7,066 bases of DNA from Deltaproteobacteria bacterium (GCA_020027655.1 JAHKKJ010000182.1:1-7066); one strand, 5' to 3'; shown: positions 1 through 6,590, counted from the stretch's first letter. Numbers and translations: made by a program. The notes: generated by a model from the letters alone, not told the origin.

Positions 1-1290
1 CTAGCGGATCATCACCGCCAAGGCCTCCACGTGAAAGGCGTGAGGAAATAAGTCGATCGGTTGGACAAAAGTGAGTTTGTAACCATGGCGTGCCAGCGCG
101 GATAGATCACGGGCCAGGCTCGCAGGATTACAAGAGACGTAAAGGATTTTCTCCGCGCCCAACGAAGCCAAGTTGCGCTCAATCCCTTTGGCCCCGGCGC
201 GGGGCGGGTCGAGAATAATCTTTGAAAAGCGCTCTCGCTGCTTGGCAAACCGCTCCAACGCGGCAGGTACGTGAGCGCAGACCCAGCGGATGTTGGCGAT
301 GCCGTTGAATTGCGCGCTGCGCTTGCCGCTATCGATGGACTGACGATAACTTTCAACCACGACGACTTCGCGCGCCTGCTTGGCAATTGAAAGGGTAAAG
401 TTTCCTGCGCCGGAGTAGAGCTCAAGTAGCTGATCGTTTTTGTCAAAGCCGCCGGCGGCCAGAAGTTCCCTGAGCAGCTTTCGGTTTCCTTGGGCATTGA
501 TCTGAGTAAAAACATCGCCCTTGACCTTGAGGCAAATCCCATCATCGCTGCGAATCGAAACTGCGGTGTGTCCCCATTCTTTGCGCCACTTGTCGCCGTG
601 AAGAATAAGTCCGTTGATGCCGCTGGCCTGGTTGAGAAGATGTTCGCAGGGGGAGTTGTCTCGTGAAATGAACTCGCCGGCGGCTTTGCCCACAGCGACG
701 ATTTCGTTGGGATCATCGCCGGTCACGATCTCCACATGTTCGACCGTCGTATCTAACTCGTTCACCCAGGTTCGGAGCGGATAGATGACTTTGTTTAATG
801 TGCCATCGGCAATGAGGCAAGCGTCTATCTCCACCAGATCGTGAGAAAAAGCGCGAAAGAAACCGATTCGTTTGTCCTTGTCGCACTGCAAACGCACACG
901 GCGCCGATAATGATATTCGCGAGGTGAAGCGATGATGGGCCGCAGCTCGAAACCCTCCAGCTTGCCGATGCGTCGCAGGGCGTCGGCAACGCTTTGCGCT
1001 TTGGCTTTCAGTTGCGCTTCATATCGAACTTGCTGCCACGGGCAGCCGCCGCAGTCATTTACGTAGGGACAAGGCGGCGTTTGGCGCAGGCGAGAGGGCT
1101 GCAGCAAACGAACCATCTCGCCGAAGGCATAATTTCCTTTCGCATCGGTCACCCGAGCGGTGATTTTATCCCCCGGAACCGTGGCGGGAACCATGATGAC
1201 CTGATTATCGATGCGGCCGATACCGTAGGGACCATAGGCGAGCGATTCGATCTCTAGCGTGAAGTCGTTTTTCGCGTTAGTCTGTTCCAT
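1..1290 (-). CDS. rlmD: 23S rRNA (uracil-5-)-methyltransferase, RlmD/RumA type
   Basis: Cytoplasmic SAM-dependent enzyme that makes 5-methyluridine in 23S rRNA (U1939 in E. coli). The 429-residue product is close to the 433 of E. coli RlmD. Seen in order: an N-terminal TRAM-like beta domain (about residues 8-65); 4Fe-4S ligands Cys74, Cys80, Cys83 (CPYVNDCGGC) and Cys158; a SAM-binding motif LELYSGAGNF near 289-298; a DPPRAG motif; the catalytic cysteine in SCNPASLARD (Cys387); and the general-base glutamate in HVEAL (Glu422). All key residues are present and the stop codon is at positions 1-3, so the gene is complete. The start is uncertain: ATG at 1290 puts the TRAM domain right at the N-terminus, ATG at 1308 adds six residues, and the frame stays open to 1383, but that would run into the divergent gene. 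No clear Shine-Dalgarno separates them. The family also contains RlmC and RlmCD, so the exact target uridine is inferred. Confidence 0.93.
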   Translation of the reverse strand: MEQTNAKNDFTLEIESLAYGPYGIGRIDNQVIMVPATVPGDKITARVTDAKGNYAFGEMVRLLQPSRLRQTPPCPYVNDCGGCPWQQVRYEAQLKAKAQSVADALRRIGKLEGFELRPIIASPREYHYRRRVRLQCDKDKRIGFFRAFSHDLVEIDACLIADGTLNKVIYPLRTWVNELDTTVEHVEIVTGDDPNEIVAVGKAAGEFISRDNSPCEHLLNQASGINGLILHGDKWRKEWGHTAVSIRSDDGICLKVKGDVFTQINAQGNRKLLRELLAAGGFDKNDQLLELYSGAGNFTLSIAKQAREVVVVESYRQSIDSGKRSAQFNGIANIRWVCAHVPAALERFAKQRERFSKIILDPPRAGAKGIERNLASLGAEKILYVSCNPASLARDLSALARHGYKLTFVQPIDLFPHAFHVEALAVMIR

Positions 1291-1333
1291 CGATTTGGCG
1301 CCGGCCATTGATAGTACAAGGACATTTAGGTTG

Positions 1334-1705
1334 ATGGAAGCCCAAGACGACCCGCGTTTTCTTAAAGGAATCGACGAGTTCAATCAGGGGCTTTTTTTCG
1401 AGTGCCATGAGACCCTTGAGGAAATCTGGTTGGAGGAGCACGGGGAGGAGCGAAAATTTTATCAGGGCATCATCCAGATTGCCGCCGGCTATTTTAAGCT
1501 GGAGCAGGGCGTACCGGCCGGCGCCATCAAACTGTGGCATACCGGGTTGGAGAAGTTGGAGCCCTATGCGCCGGTTTACCTTGGCATTGACGTCGAGTCT
1601 TTCGTTAGAGCGGTGAAGGAAAATTTAGCCGAACTCAAGGCCGTCCAGCAAAAAGGCGAAGAATGCACAACGCTCAATATCCCGCTGCTCCTGCGCGTCT
1701 CCTGA
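1334..1705 (+). CDS. DUF309 family protein
   Basis: Small soluble protein of 123 residues with no signal peptide or membrane segment. It carries the DUF309 hallmark at residues 19-32 (GLFFECHETLEEIW) followed by FYQGIIQIAAGYFKLEQG at 42-59, all predicted helical. The charged and aromatic residues in the first motif (Glu23, His25, Glu26, Glu29, Trp32) are the conserved ones. The biochemical function of this family is not known to me, so none is assigned. ATG at 1334 is chosen over the in-frame ATG at 1259 because it starts just before the domain, has AAGGA 11 bases upstream (1318-1322), and avoids overlap with the divergent methyltransferase. The stop lies 12 bases before the ABC ATPase start, so co-transcription with the transporter is likely. 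The last 15 or so residues look divergent. Confidence 0.88.
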   Translation: MEAQDDPRFLKGIDEFNQGLFFECHETLEEIWLEEHGEERKFYQGIIQIAAGYFKLEQGVPAGAIKLWHTGLEKLEPYAPVYLGIDVESFVRAVKENLAELKAVQQKGEECTTLNIPLLLRVS

Positions 1706-1717
1706 GCATCGCACAGC

Positions 1718-2392
1718 ATGATCCGTTGCATCGACGTTCGAAAAGTTTACCGGCAAGGTAAGAACGAAATCACTGCCCTCGATGGCGTCTCGCTGGATAT
1801 CGCCAGAGGAGAGTTTGCGGTCATCATGGGGCCGAGTGGCTCCGGAAAGAGCACGCTTCTCCATCTGATCGGCGGATTGGACCGCCCCACCAGCGGTGAG
1901 CTGCTGGTGGATCAACGCCTGGTTGGACAAATGGCGGATGACCAAATCACTCTTTTCAGGCGTACCCGGATCGGCTTCGTATTTCAATTCTTCAACCTGC
2001 TGCCCACCTTGACCGCGTTAGAGAACGTCATCCTGCCATTTGTGCTCGACGGGCGATCCAAGCAAGAGGCGGAGCAAAGAGCTACGACACTCCTCGACAA
2101 GGTCGGGCTGGAAAATCGCAAAGATCATCTCCCTGAGGAGATGTCCGGCGGGGAAATTCAGCGTATCGCGGTGGCCCGGGCCCTGGCTTTCGATCCGCCG
2201 ATTCTGTTGGCTGACGAACCCACCGGCAACCTGGATTCGAAGACCGGCGAATCTATTTTGTCGCTGTTGCGCGAGATCAATCGTGGTAGCGGCTGCACGA
2301 TCGTCATGGTCACCCACAGCCAGGAGGCTGCCGGCTATGGCGACCGGACGATTTTTTTTCGCGACGGCAAAGTCGAGAAGGAAAACACGTGA
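1718..2392 (+). CDS. ABC transporter ATP-binding protein, LolD/MacB/YbbA type
   Basis: Cytoplasmic nucleotide-binding subunit of 224 residues (E. coli YbbA has 228). Visible motifs: Walker A GPSGSGKST (38-46); Q-loop at Gln90 in FVFQFFNLLPTLT, the sequence typical of the LolD/MacB/YbbA group; ABC signature MSGGEIQR (142-149), with Glu where Gln is more usual; Walker B ILLADEP (162-168) with catalytic Glu167; D-loop LDS (172-174); and the switch His200. The gene therefore looks fully active. It starts 12 bases after the DUF309 stop with no obvious Shine-Dalgarno and may rely on translational coupling. It ends in a TGATG junction with the permease. An eight-T run at 2352-2359 near the 3' end is discussed as a finding. 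The group assignment is strong. The substrate and a specific name (LolD or YbbA) cannot be decided from the sequence. Confidence 0.95.
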   Translation: MIRCIDVRKVYRQGKNEITALDGVSLDIARGEFAVIMGPSGSGKSTLLHLIGGLDRPTSGELLVDQRLVGQMADDQITLFRRTRIGFVFQFFNLLPTLTALENVILPFVLDGRSKQEAEQRATTLLDKVGLENRKDHLPEEMSGGEIQRIAVARALAFDPPILLADEPTGNLDSKTGESILSLLREINRGSGCTIVMVTHSQEAAGYGDRTIFFRDGKVEKENT

Positions 2393-2394
2393 TG
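2376..2394 (+). promoter_or_regulatory. Ribosome binding site and TGATG coupling junction, ATPase to permease
   Basis: AGAAGGA at 2376-2382 lies inside the last codons of the ATPase gene, nine bases before the permease ATG at 2392. The ATPase stop TGA (2390-2392) shares its final A with that ATG. This arrangement is typical of translational coupling that keeps two subunits of a complex in balance. The in-frame GTG at 2389 is an alternative start that the same site could serve. Confidence 0.7.
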
Positions 2395-4974
2395 CTGCGG
2401 CTGCTCCGAACCCTCTCCTGGCGTCATGTGCAGCGCCATCGCCTGAGGACCTTACTTACTTTCTTGGGCATAACCCTCGGAGTTGGAGTTATCGTCGCCA
2501 TCGCCGTCGTCAACCGGTCGCTGACGGGTTCCTTTCAATCGACCATCGAACAGATCGCGGGCAAAGCCGTCTTGCAGGTGTCCAACGGCGAGAGCGGTAT
2601 CATCGAATCGGCCTTCCCGGTGATTCGCGATACGGCCGGAGTCCAAGATGCCGCCGCGGCGGTTGAGGGTTTTCTACCGGTCAGGGGAGCGGAGAAAGAA
2701 CGGTTGTATGTGTATGGCGTGGATCTACTCACCGATAGCGCGATTCGCGATCATCAATTCGTCGGCGCCAAATCCGATTTGGATCAAGCGCTGGATTTTA
2801 TCTCCATGCCTGATTCCATCGCTCTCACGGAGTCTTTCTCTCGTCGGCTCAATCTGCCCCTCGGAACAAAGATCACTTTGACCACGAGTCGCGGCAAGCA
2901 GGACTACACCGTCCGCGCGCTTCTCAGGGAAGATGGCATGGCAAAGGTGTTTGGCGGAAACCTTGCGCTGATGGACCTTCCGGTGGCGCAGCAGGCCTTG
3001 GGCAAGGAAGGCAAGCTCGACATTGTTGATCTCACGGTAGAGGAAGGGGAAAAGATCGAGGCGGTCAGAGAACGGCTGGTGCAACGGCTCCAGGGAGCGG
3101 CGGAAGCAGAAAGGCCCAGAAAAAGAGGAGAGCAAATTGAGCTTCTGCTCACCTCATTTCGCGTCGGTCTATTCTTTGTCAGTCTCATCGCCCTTTTTGT
3201 CGGCTTTTTTCTCATCTACAACACGGTGTCTGTCTCCGTGGTTCAGAGAAAGCGCGAAATCGGAACCCTCCGATGCTTGGGCATGAAACGCGGCGAACTG
3301 CTGCGTTTGATCGTCGTGGAAGCGCTGATCCTTGCGTTGATCGGCTCTTTAGCCGGCAGCGTGTTTGGATGGCTGCTGGCGCAGCTTGCGCTGGTCGCGG
3401 TGGGAGAGACGGTGGGGAATCTTTTCTCACTCGTCGACTTGGGGCCGGGAATTTTCACTTTGCGAGAGCTTGGTCTGTCTCTCGCCAGTGGGCTTGCGGT
3501 GGCGGTTCTTGCGGCGCTGCATCCCGCGTTGGAAGCGATTCGGGTGAGTCCCCTGGAAAATGCCAGGCAAACCGCCTGGAGTCCTTCGTTTCGCGGGAAA
3601 AAATCCTGGGCGACCCGACTCGGTCTCTTCTGTCTGGTAGCTTCTCCCCTTATCATTTTTCTACCGCCGCCTCTTCCCGGACCCGTGCAACAGTTCAGTG
3701 TCGGTGTTATTGGAATGTTGGTGTTCTTGCTTGGCCTTGCGTTCCTTTGCCCGCTTATCATCAACTATGGCGTCAGATGGTTTTGGCATTGGGCGTTACG
3801 GCTCCCCGGTTCATCCTGGGTTGAAGCCCGGGTCGCCTCCGACAGCTTGCGGCGCAATCCGGTTCGCTCCGGTATTACAGTCGCAACCCTGGTGATCAGC
3901 CTGGCGGCGATCTTCACCATAGCGGCCTTCGTCAATAGCGTGCGCGGATCGTTGCTCGCGTGGGTGGATCAGATGGTTACCGCGGATTTGATTGTCAGCT
4001 CGGGAGCGAGAACCGCCGGGCCAAGGAACGTCCCGCTTAAAGAAGATCCGTTATCCGGACTCAAGGCCGTCCCCGGAGTGAAGATCGTCGATCTCTATCG
4101 TCTGATTCGTTCGAGCTATCAGGGTCAGCCGATTGTGATCGAGTCATTCTCCGCGCGGGAGTCCGCAACGGTTCGCACTCTGCCCATGGCTAGCGGGGAC
4201 GGCGCCCGGGCACTGGGTGAGATGGGCGAAGGTAAAGGGGTCATCATCAGTGAAAGCTTCCAGAGCAGATTCGGCAAAGGCGCTAACGATACGATCGAGC
4301 TCACGACCCCGTCCGGGCGAATTGCGTTCAGAATCCTCGCCGTTTACGTGGACTACTCTTCCGACGTTGGCAGCGTGCTGATCGATCGCGCTTTGTACAA
4401 GCAATACTGGCGCGATGAACTGGTTGATGCTTTCGATTTGTGGCTGGATGCCGGCGCGGATCAGCAGGCGGTCATTGCCGACATCAAGGAGCAGTACGGC
4501 GAGCCGTACCAGCTTTTCATCAGCACCCATGGCGAGCTGAGAAAAGCGGTGGTTCATATTATGGAGCAATCCTTCGTGGTGAACTATGCCGTTGAAATCG
4601 TCGCCGTGGTGGTCGCGATTTTTAGCGTGATCAACACCCTCCTGGCTTCGATTTTGGATCGCACACGAGAGATCGGTGTGCTGCGCGCTATCGGCGCGAC
4701 TCAGGCTCAAGTGCGAAGGATTGTTGTCTTGGAAGCCGGCTGGATGGGCGTACTGGGAGGTGTTCTGGGTCTATTCGCGGGGACGGTCATGTCGTACCAT
4801 CATGTGGTCTACAACACCAAAGTACTGACCGGTTGGACGTTTCAATTTTACTATCCGTACGACGTAGCCCTGTTATCGGTCGTCGCCTCCGTCATTCTTT
4901 GCGTGATAGCCGGGTACGGGCCGTCCAAGCAGGCAGCAGCCACACCCATCGTCGCCGCGATTGGGTACGAGTGA
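2392..4974 (+). CDS. ABC transporter permease, FtsX/MacB type, two-module (YbbP-like)
   Basis: Inner-membrane permease of 860 residues and the partner of the ATPase just upstream. Ten hydrophobic segments are visible, near 21-40, 258-280, 309-336, 358-377, 410-424, 437-457, 495-514, 730-752, 777-800 and 825-842. Two large periplasmic domains (about 41-255 and 515-725) each precede an FtsX module. The modules share the same signature: REIGTLR (288-294) and REIGVLR (759-765), each followed by a helix containing the V/L-EA motif. This duplicated ten-segment layout matches E. coli YbbP (804 residues) rather than the four-segment MacB or LolC/E. Such proteins act in export or in extracting lipids, lipoproteins or hydrophobic compounds from the membrane; the substrate here is unknown. 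AGAAGGA (2376-2382) serves either ATG 2392 or the adjacent in-frame GTG 2389. ATG was chosen (spacing 9, TGATG overlap). Confidence 0.93.
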   Translation: MLRLLRTLSWRHVQRHRLRTLLTFLGITLGVGVIVAIAVVNRSLTGSFQSTIEQIAGKAVLQVSNGESGIIESAFPVIRDTAGVQDAAAAVEGFLPVRGAEKERLYVYGVDLLTDSAIRDHQFVGAKSDLDQALDFISMPDSIALTESFSRRLNLPLGTKITLTTSRGKQDYTVRALLREDGMAKVFGGNLALMDLPVAQQALGKEGKLDIVDLTVEEGEKIEAVRERLVQRLQGAAEAERPRKRGEQIELLLTSFRVGLFFVSLIALFVGFFLIYNTVSVSVVQRKREIGTLRCLGMKRGELLRLIVVEALILALIGSLAGSVFGWLLAQLALVAVGETVGNLFSLVDLGPGIFTLRELGLSLASGLAVAVLAALHPALEAIRVSPLENARQTAWSPSFRGKKSWATRLGLFCLVASPLIIFLPPPLPGPVQQFSVGVIGMLVFLLGLAFLCPLIINYGVRWFWHWALRLPGSSWVEARVASDSLRRNPVRSGITVATLVISLAAIFTIAAFVNSVRGSLLAWVDQMVTADLIVSSGARTAGPRNVPLKEDPLSGLKAVPGVKIVDLYRLIRSSYQGQPIVIESFSARESATVRTLPMASGDGARALGEMGEGKGVIISESFQSRFGKGANDTIELTTPSGRIAFRILAVYVDYSSDVGSVLIDRALYKQYWRDELVDAFDLWLDAGADQQAVIADIKEQYGEPYQLFISTHGELRKAVVHIMEQSFVVNYAVEIVAVVVAIFSVINTLLASILDRTREIGVLRAIGATQAQVRRIVVLEAGWMGVLGGVLGLFAGTVMSYHHVVYNTKVLTGWTFQFYYPYDVALLSVVASVILCVIAGYGPSKQAAATPIVAAIGYE

Positions 4975-5045
4975 AACAAACTAAGGGTGGTGTCTCAGAA
5001 ATTCATTTAAAAACTCCAAACAATGCAGCGGCTGAACTCGAACTT

Positions 5046-5082
5046 AAATCCCCCTCTATCCCTCTTTTTCAAAGGGGGATAG
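5046..5082 (+). repeat. Hairpin repeat, copy 1 (forward)
   Basis: The unit begins AAATCCCCCTCTAT and then forms a stem: CCCTCTTT (5060-5067) pairs with AAAGGGGG (5071-5078), one G-T pair included, around the loop TTC. It is 37 bases long, like copy 2, and matches the shared pattern AAATCYCYCY...AAAGRGGG. It faces copy 2 head-on as an inverted pair. Confidence 0.8.
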
Positions 5083-5123
5083 CAAGGATGCAAGGAAAAA
5101 GATAGCGCGTGATCCGACGTGTT

Positions 5124-5160
5124 TTTCCTCCCTTTTGTAAAGGGAGGTTAGGAGGGATTT
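5124..5160 (-). repeat. Hairpin repeat, copy 2 (inverted)
   Basis: The stem is perfect over nine bases: CCTCCCTTT (5127-5135), loop TGT, AAAGGGAGG (5139-5147). It is followed by TTAGGAGGGATTT. Read on the minus strand, the unit starts AAATCCCTCCTAACC, lining up with copy 1 over its full 37 bases. The perfect stem despite base differences from copy 1 suggests compensating changes. Confidence 0.8.
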
Positions 5161-5200
5161 CCAGCAGGCAATTCAAATCCAGAGGCAATTTTTTCACAGC

Positions 5201-5224
5201 TTCCCTTTTTTCAAAGGGGGAATT
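5201..5224 (+). repeat. Hairpin repeat, copy 3 (forward, truncated)
   Basis: The hairpin half of the repeat is present: TTCCCTTT (5201-5208) pairs with AAAGGGGGAA (5213-5222) around the loop TTTC. The AAATCYCYC leader found in the other copies is missing and replaced by unrelated sequence ending in CACAGC, so this copy looks truncated at its left end. Confidence 0.65.
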
Positions 5225-5239
5225 ATCTCGGTAGGGCTT

Positions 5240-5275
5240 TAACCCCTCTTTGGAAAAGAGGGGAAGGGGAGATTT
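5240..5275 (-). repeat. Hairpin repeat, copy 4 (inverted)
   Basis: The stem is perfect over nine bases: CCCCTCTTT (5243-5251), loop GGA, AAAGAGGGG (5255-5263). It is followed by AAGGGGAGATTT. On the minus strand it begins AAATCTCCCCTTCC and aligns with copies 1 and 2. With copy 3 it forms the second inverted pair. Confidence 0.8.
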
Positions 5276-5357
5276 GCAAGCCGAATGAGCTGTGAATTAT
5301 GTGGCCAATTTCTGGGACAGGACACTAGACTAGGGTGTTGAGCGATCGTGATCGTCG

Positions 5358-5948
5358 TCAGCGGACGCTGGTATAAGACGTCGATAGCTCTGTAAAAACG
5401 ACAAATCGGGCGCGGCGATTTTTAACGCGGCATTCCTCGGTGGGCTCAAAGCAGGCCGGAGCTTCTTTGCCGTAGCTGATCGTGACCAAGCGGTCCGCGG
5501 ACACTCCCTGGCTCACAAGAAAGTCCTTCGCGATTTGGGCTCGCTTTGCCCCCAGAGCCAAATTGTATTCATCTGATCCGATATCGTCGCAATGGCCTTC
5601 GACCTCAACCCTGGCGGTAAGGTTTGCCTTCATCCACTCCGCGTTCTGTTTGAGAGTCTCTTCGGCATCACTGTGGAGATTGATACTGTCGAATTCATAA
5701 TAAACGTCTTGCAAGGCGGCTCCCGGAGGGGTGACGGCGGCGACGCCGCGGCTTAGCGCTTCCCCGGCCGAGACCGAGCGCACGGAATTATCGCGCCCGA
5801 TATTTTGCAGATCGGCCGGCATAAACGCCACTGGGTTCTTTTTAACCTCATTGGATGTGGAGCAGGCGGAAAGCAGGAAGCAGACAAACAAGCCCTGGAT
5901 CAACGCCGGTTTGAAGGGGACGAGCGACAGATGTTTGATTCTCTCCAT
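5358..5948 (-). CDS. pal: Pal-like OmpA-family peptidoglycan-associated lipoprotein
   Basis: Predicted outer-membrane lipoprotein of 196 residues that holds peptidoglycan through an OmpA-type C-terminal domain, normally as a partner of the Tol system. A hydrophobic signal (about 16-28) ends in a lipobox LSAC with Cys29 as the lipidated residue; Ser at +2 favours the outer membrane. A linker runs to about residue 75. The OmpA domain (about 79-187) shows VYYEFDS, VEGHCDDIGSDEYNLALG with Asp121 and Arg136 in the usual ligand-binding positions, VTISYGKEAPA and NRRARF. This is closest to Pal. Cys166 and Cys173 bracket the loop before NRRA, and Cys120 sits in the GHxD motif. ATG at 5948 is preferred over TTG at 6008 because it gives a normal signal peptide, although no Shine-Dalgarno is obvious. 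No tol genes are visible nearby. Confidence 0.9.
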   Translation of the reverse strand: MERIKHLSLVPFKPALIQGLFVCFLLSACSTSNEVKKNPVAFMPADLQNIGRDNSVRSVSAGEALSRGVAAVTPPGAALQDVYYEFDSINLHSDAEETLKQNAEWMKANLTARVEVEGHCDDIGSDEYNLALGAKRAQIAKDFLVSQGVSADRLVTISYGKEAPACFEPTEECRVKNRRARFVVFTELSTSYTSVR

Positions 5949-5979
5949 TGTGCGAATTGCTGTTGAGGAAATTCTTGCT

Positions 5980-6008
5980 ATGGTGGCGGGTCGCGCCGAT
6001 CTTGTCAA
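5980..6008 (-). promoter_or_regulatory. Possible promoter of the Pal-like gene
   Basis: On the minus strand a perfect TTGACA -35 box (6003-6008) lies 17 bases before a weak CACCAT (5980-5985). It is about 30-60 bases upstream of the chosen ATG at 5948 and within the gap after the vanZ-like gene. Only three of six -10 bases match, so this rests mainly on the -35 box and its position. If real, it rules out the TTG start at 6008. Confidence 0.3.
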
Positions 6009-6043
6009 GTTTCATTAACGATCTTGCGGGCCTGACTTGGCCT

Positions 6044-6535
6044 CTAATTCTTTTTTATTCGCGAAGTCAGCGGGGCTAGGATACCTCTGCCATACCAAAC
6101 CATCCAAAAAATTCCACAAATTCCGCCGACCACGTCGATCATCACGTCGCCGAAGCTCGCGGTTCGGCTGGGAACGAAAGTCTGGTGCAATTCGTCGCTG
6201 AGAGCAAAAAGGAGAATGAAGACCAGGGTATAACCGGCGTGGCGCAACTCCCACTTTTTGCCGGTTTCATTACGCAGCGCCCGCAGCATTAAAACTGCCA
6301 AGACGAAATATTCGCTCCAATGCCCAAGTTTGCGCATCGCCCCATGAACCGGCGCTATGTCTTCGGCCGGAATCTCGGGAAACAGCCAGGACAAAAGAGA
6401 TCCAAAGATCTGCGCGGTGTTGGCAGAGGAAAAATGATCCGTGGAAAAGAAAAATATCAAGCTTGCCCACGCGCAGACCGGCAGCCAATTCTTGATCCGC
6501 GTTTTCCAGTGATGTCGTCGATCAGCGATGCGCAT
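6044..6535 (-). CDS. VanZ family membrane protein
   Basis: Inner-membrane protein of 163 residues with four hydrophobic segments (about 17-32, 73-87, 100-113 and 130-149). It carries the VanZ-like pattern: KLGHWSEYFVLAVL (69-82) with His72 and Glu75, then SDELHQTFVPSRTASFGD (113-130) with Asp114, Glu115, His117, Gln118, Arg124 and Asp130, then a glycine-rich last helix. Stand-alone members of this family are widespread. VanZ itself gives low-level teicoplanin resistance, but here there are no other van genes, so a resistance role should not be assumed. ATG at 6535 is preferred to the TTG at 6553, since a candidate promoter ends only a few bases before that TTG. A weak GGA lies just upstream. 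The gene precedes the Pal-like gene on the same strand with a 95-base gap. Confidence 0.88.
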   Translation of the reverse strand: MRIADRRHHWKTRIKNWLPVCAWASLIFFFSTDHFSSANTAQIFGSLLSWLFPEIPAEDIAPVHGAMRKLGHWSEYFVLAVLMLRALRNETGKKWELRHAGYTLVFILLFALSDELHQTFVPSRTASFGDVMIDVVGGICGIFWMVWYGRGILAPLTSRIKKN

Positions 6536-6561
6536 TTTCCGTGGCGGCTTCAACGCGCTGG

Positions 6562-6590
6562 AGTAAACGCGATGGCGTAAACTAAGACAA
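6562..6590 (-). promoter_or_regulatory. Possible promoter of the VanZ-family gene
   Basis: On the minus strand TTGTCT (6585-6590) and TTTACT (6562-6567) are separated by exactly 17 bases, each matching four of six sigma-70 consensus bases. Transcription would begin near 6555, giving a leader of about 20 bases before ATG 6535. This is a position-supported guess. Confidence 0.35.

Larger units (their letters stand above)
4975..5357. other. Non-coding region between convergent genes, filled by hairpin repeats
   Basis: This 383-base stretch separates the 3' ends of the permease (plus) and the Pal-like gene (minus). I see no credible gene in it. It holds four copies of a G/C-run hairpin repeat (listed separately), a 9-base inverted repeat TTCACAGCT / AGCTGTGAA (5193-5201 and 5288-5296) around the third and fourth copies, and a possible insertion-sequence end at about 5302-5325. 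None of the hairpins is followed by a clean T-tract, so termination by them is possible but not shown. Confidence 0.75.

Noticed and set aside
12..716. Long minus-strand frame opposite in phase to rlmD
   Set aside because: It lies wholly inside the rlmD coding region, has no domain pattern and a Ser/Arg/Pro-rich composition typical of a shadow frame.
1259..1333. N-terminal extension of the DUF309 protein to the ATG at 1259
   Set aside because: It would overlap the divergent rlmD start, adds 25 residues with no family counterpart, and lacks the AAGGA placed before the ATG at 1334.
3273..3824. 183-residue plus-strand frame inside the permease
   Set aside because: It overlaps the permease's conserved FtsX segments, has no ribosome site or recognisable motif, and is rich in Arg, Gly and Cys as expected of an out-of-frame reading.
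4144..4710. 188-residue minus-strand frame opposite the permease
   Set aside because: It is antisense to the second periplasmic domain and FtsX module, with no recognisable family features.
4833..5105. Plus-strand frame running from the permease 3' end into the repeats
   Set aside because: Its first half is a shifted reading of the permease and its second half is a translation of hairpin copy 1. It has no domain or start signal.
5046..5275. CRISPR array suggested by four similar units with spacers
   Set aside because: The units alternate in orientation, differ in sequence, and have unequal spacing, and no cas gene is near.
5949..6008. N-terminal extension of the Pal-like protein to the TTG at 6008
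   Set aside because: It would put 20 Arg/Thr-rich residues ahead of the signal peptide and would place the start within the candidate TTGACA box.
6044..6535. Glycopeptide resistance role for the VanZ-family gene
   Set aside because: There are no vanA/H/X or regulatory genes nearby, and VanZ-like proteins are widespread outside resistance clusters, so only the family call is kept.
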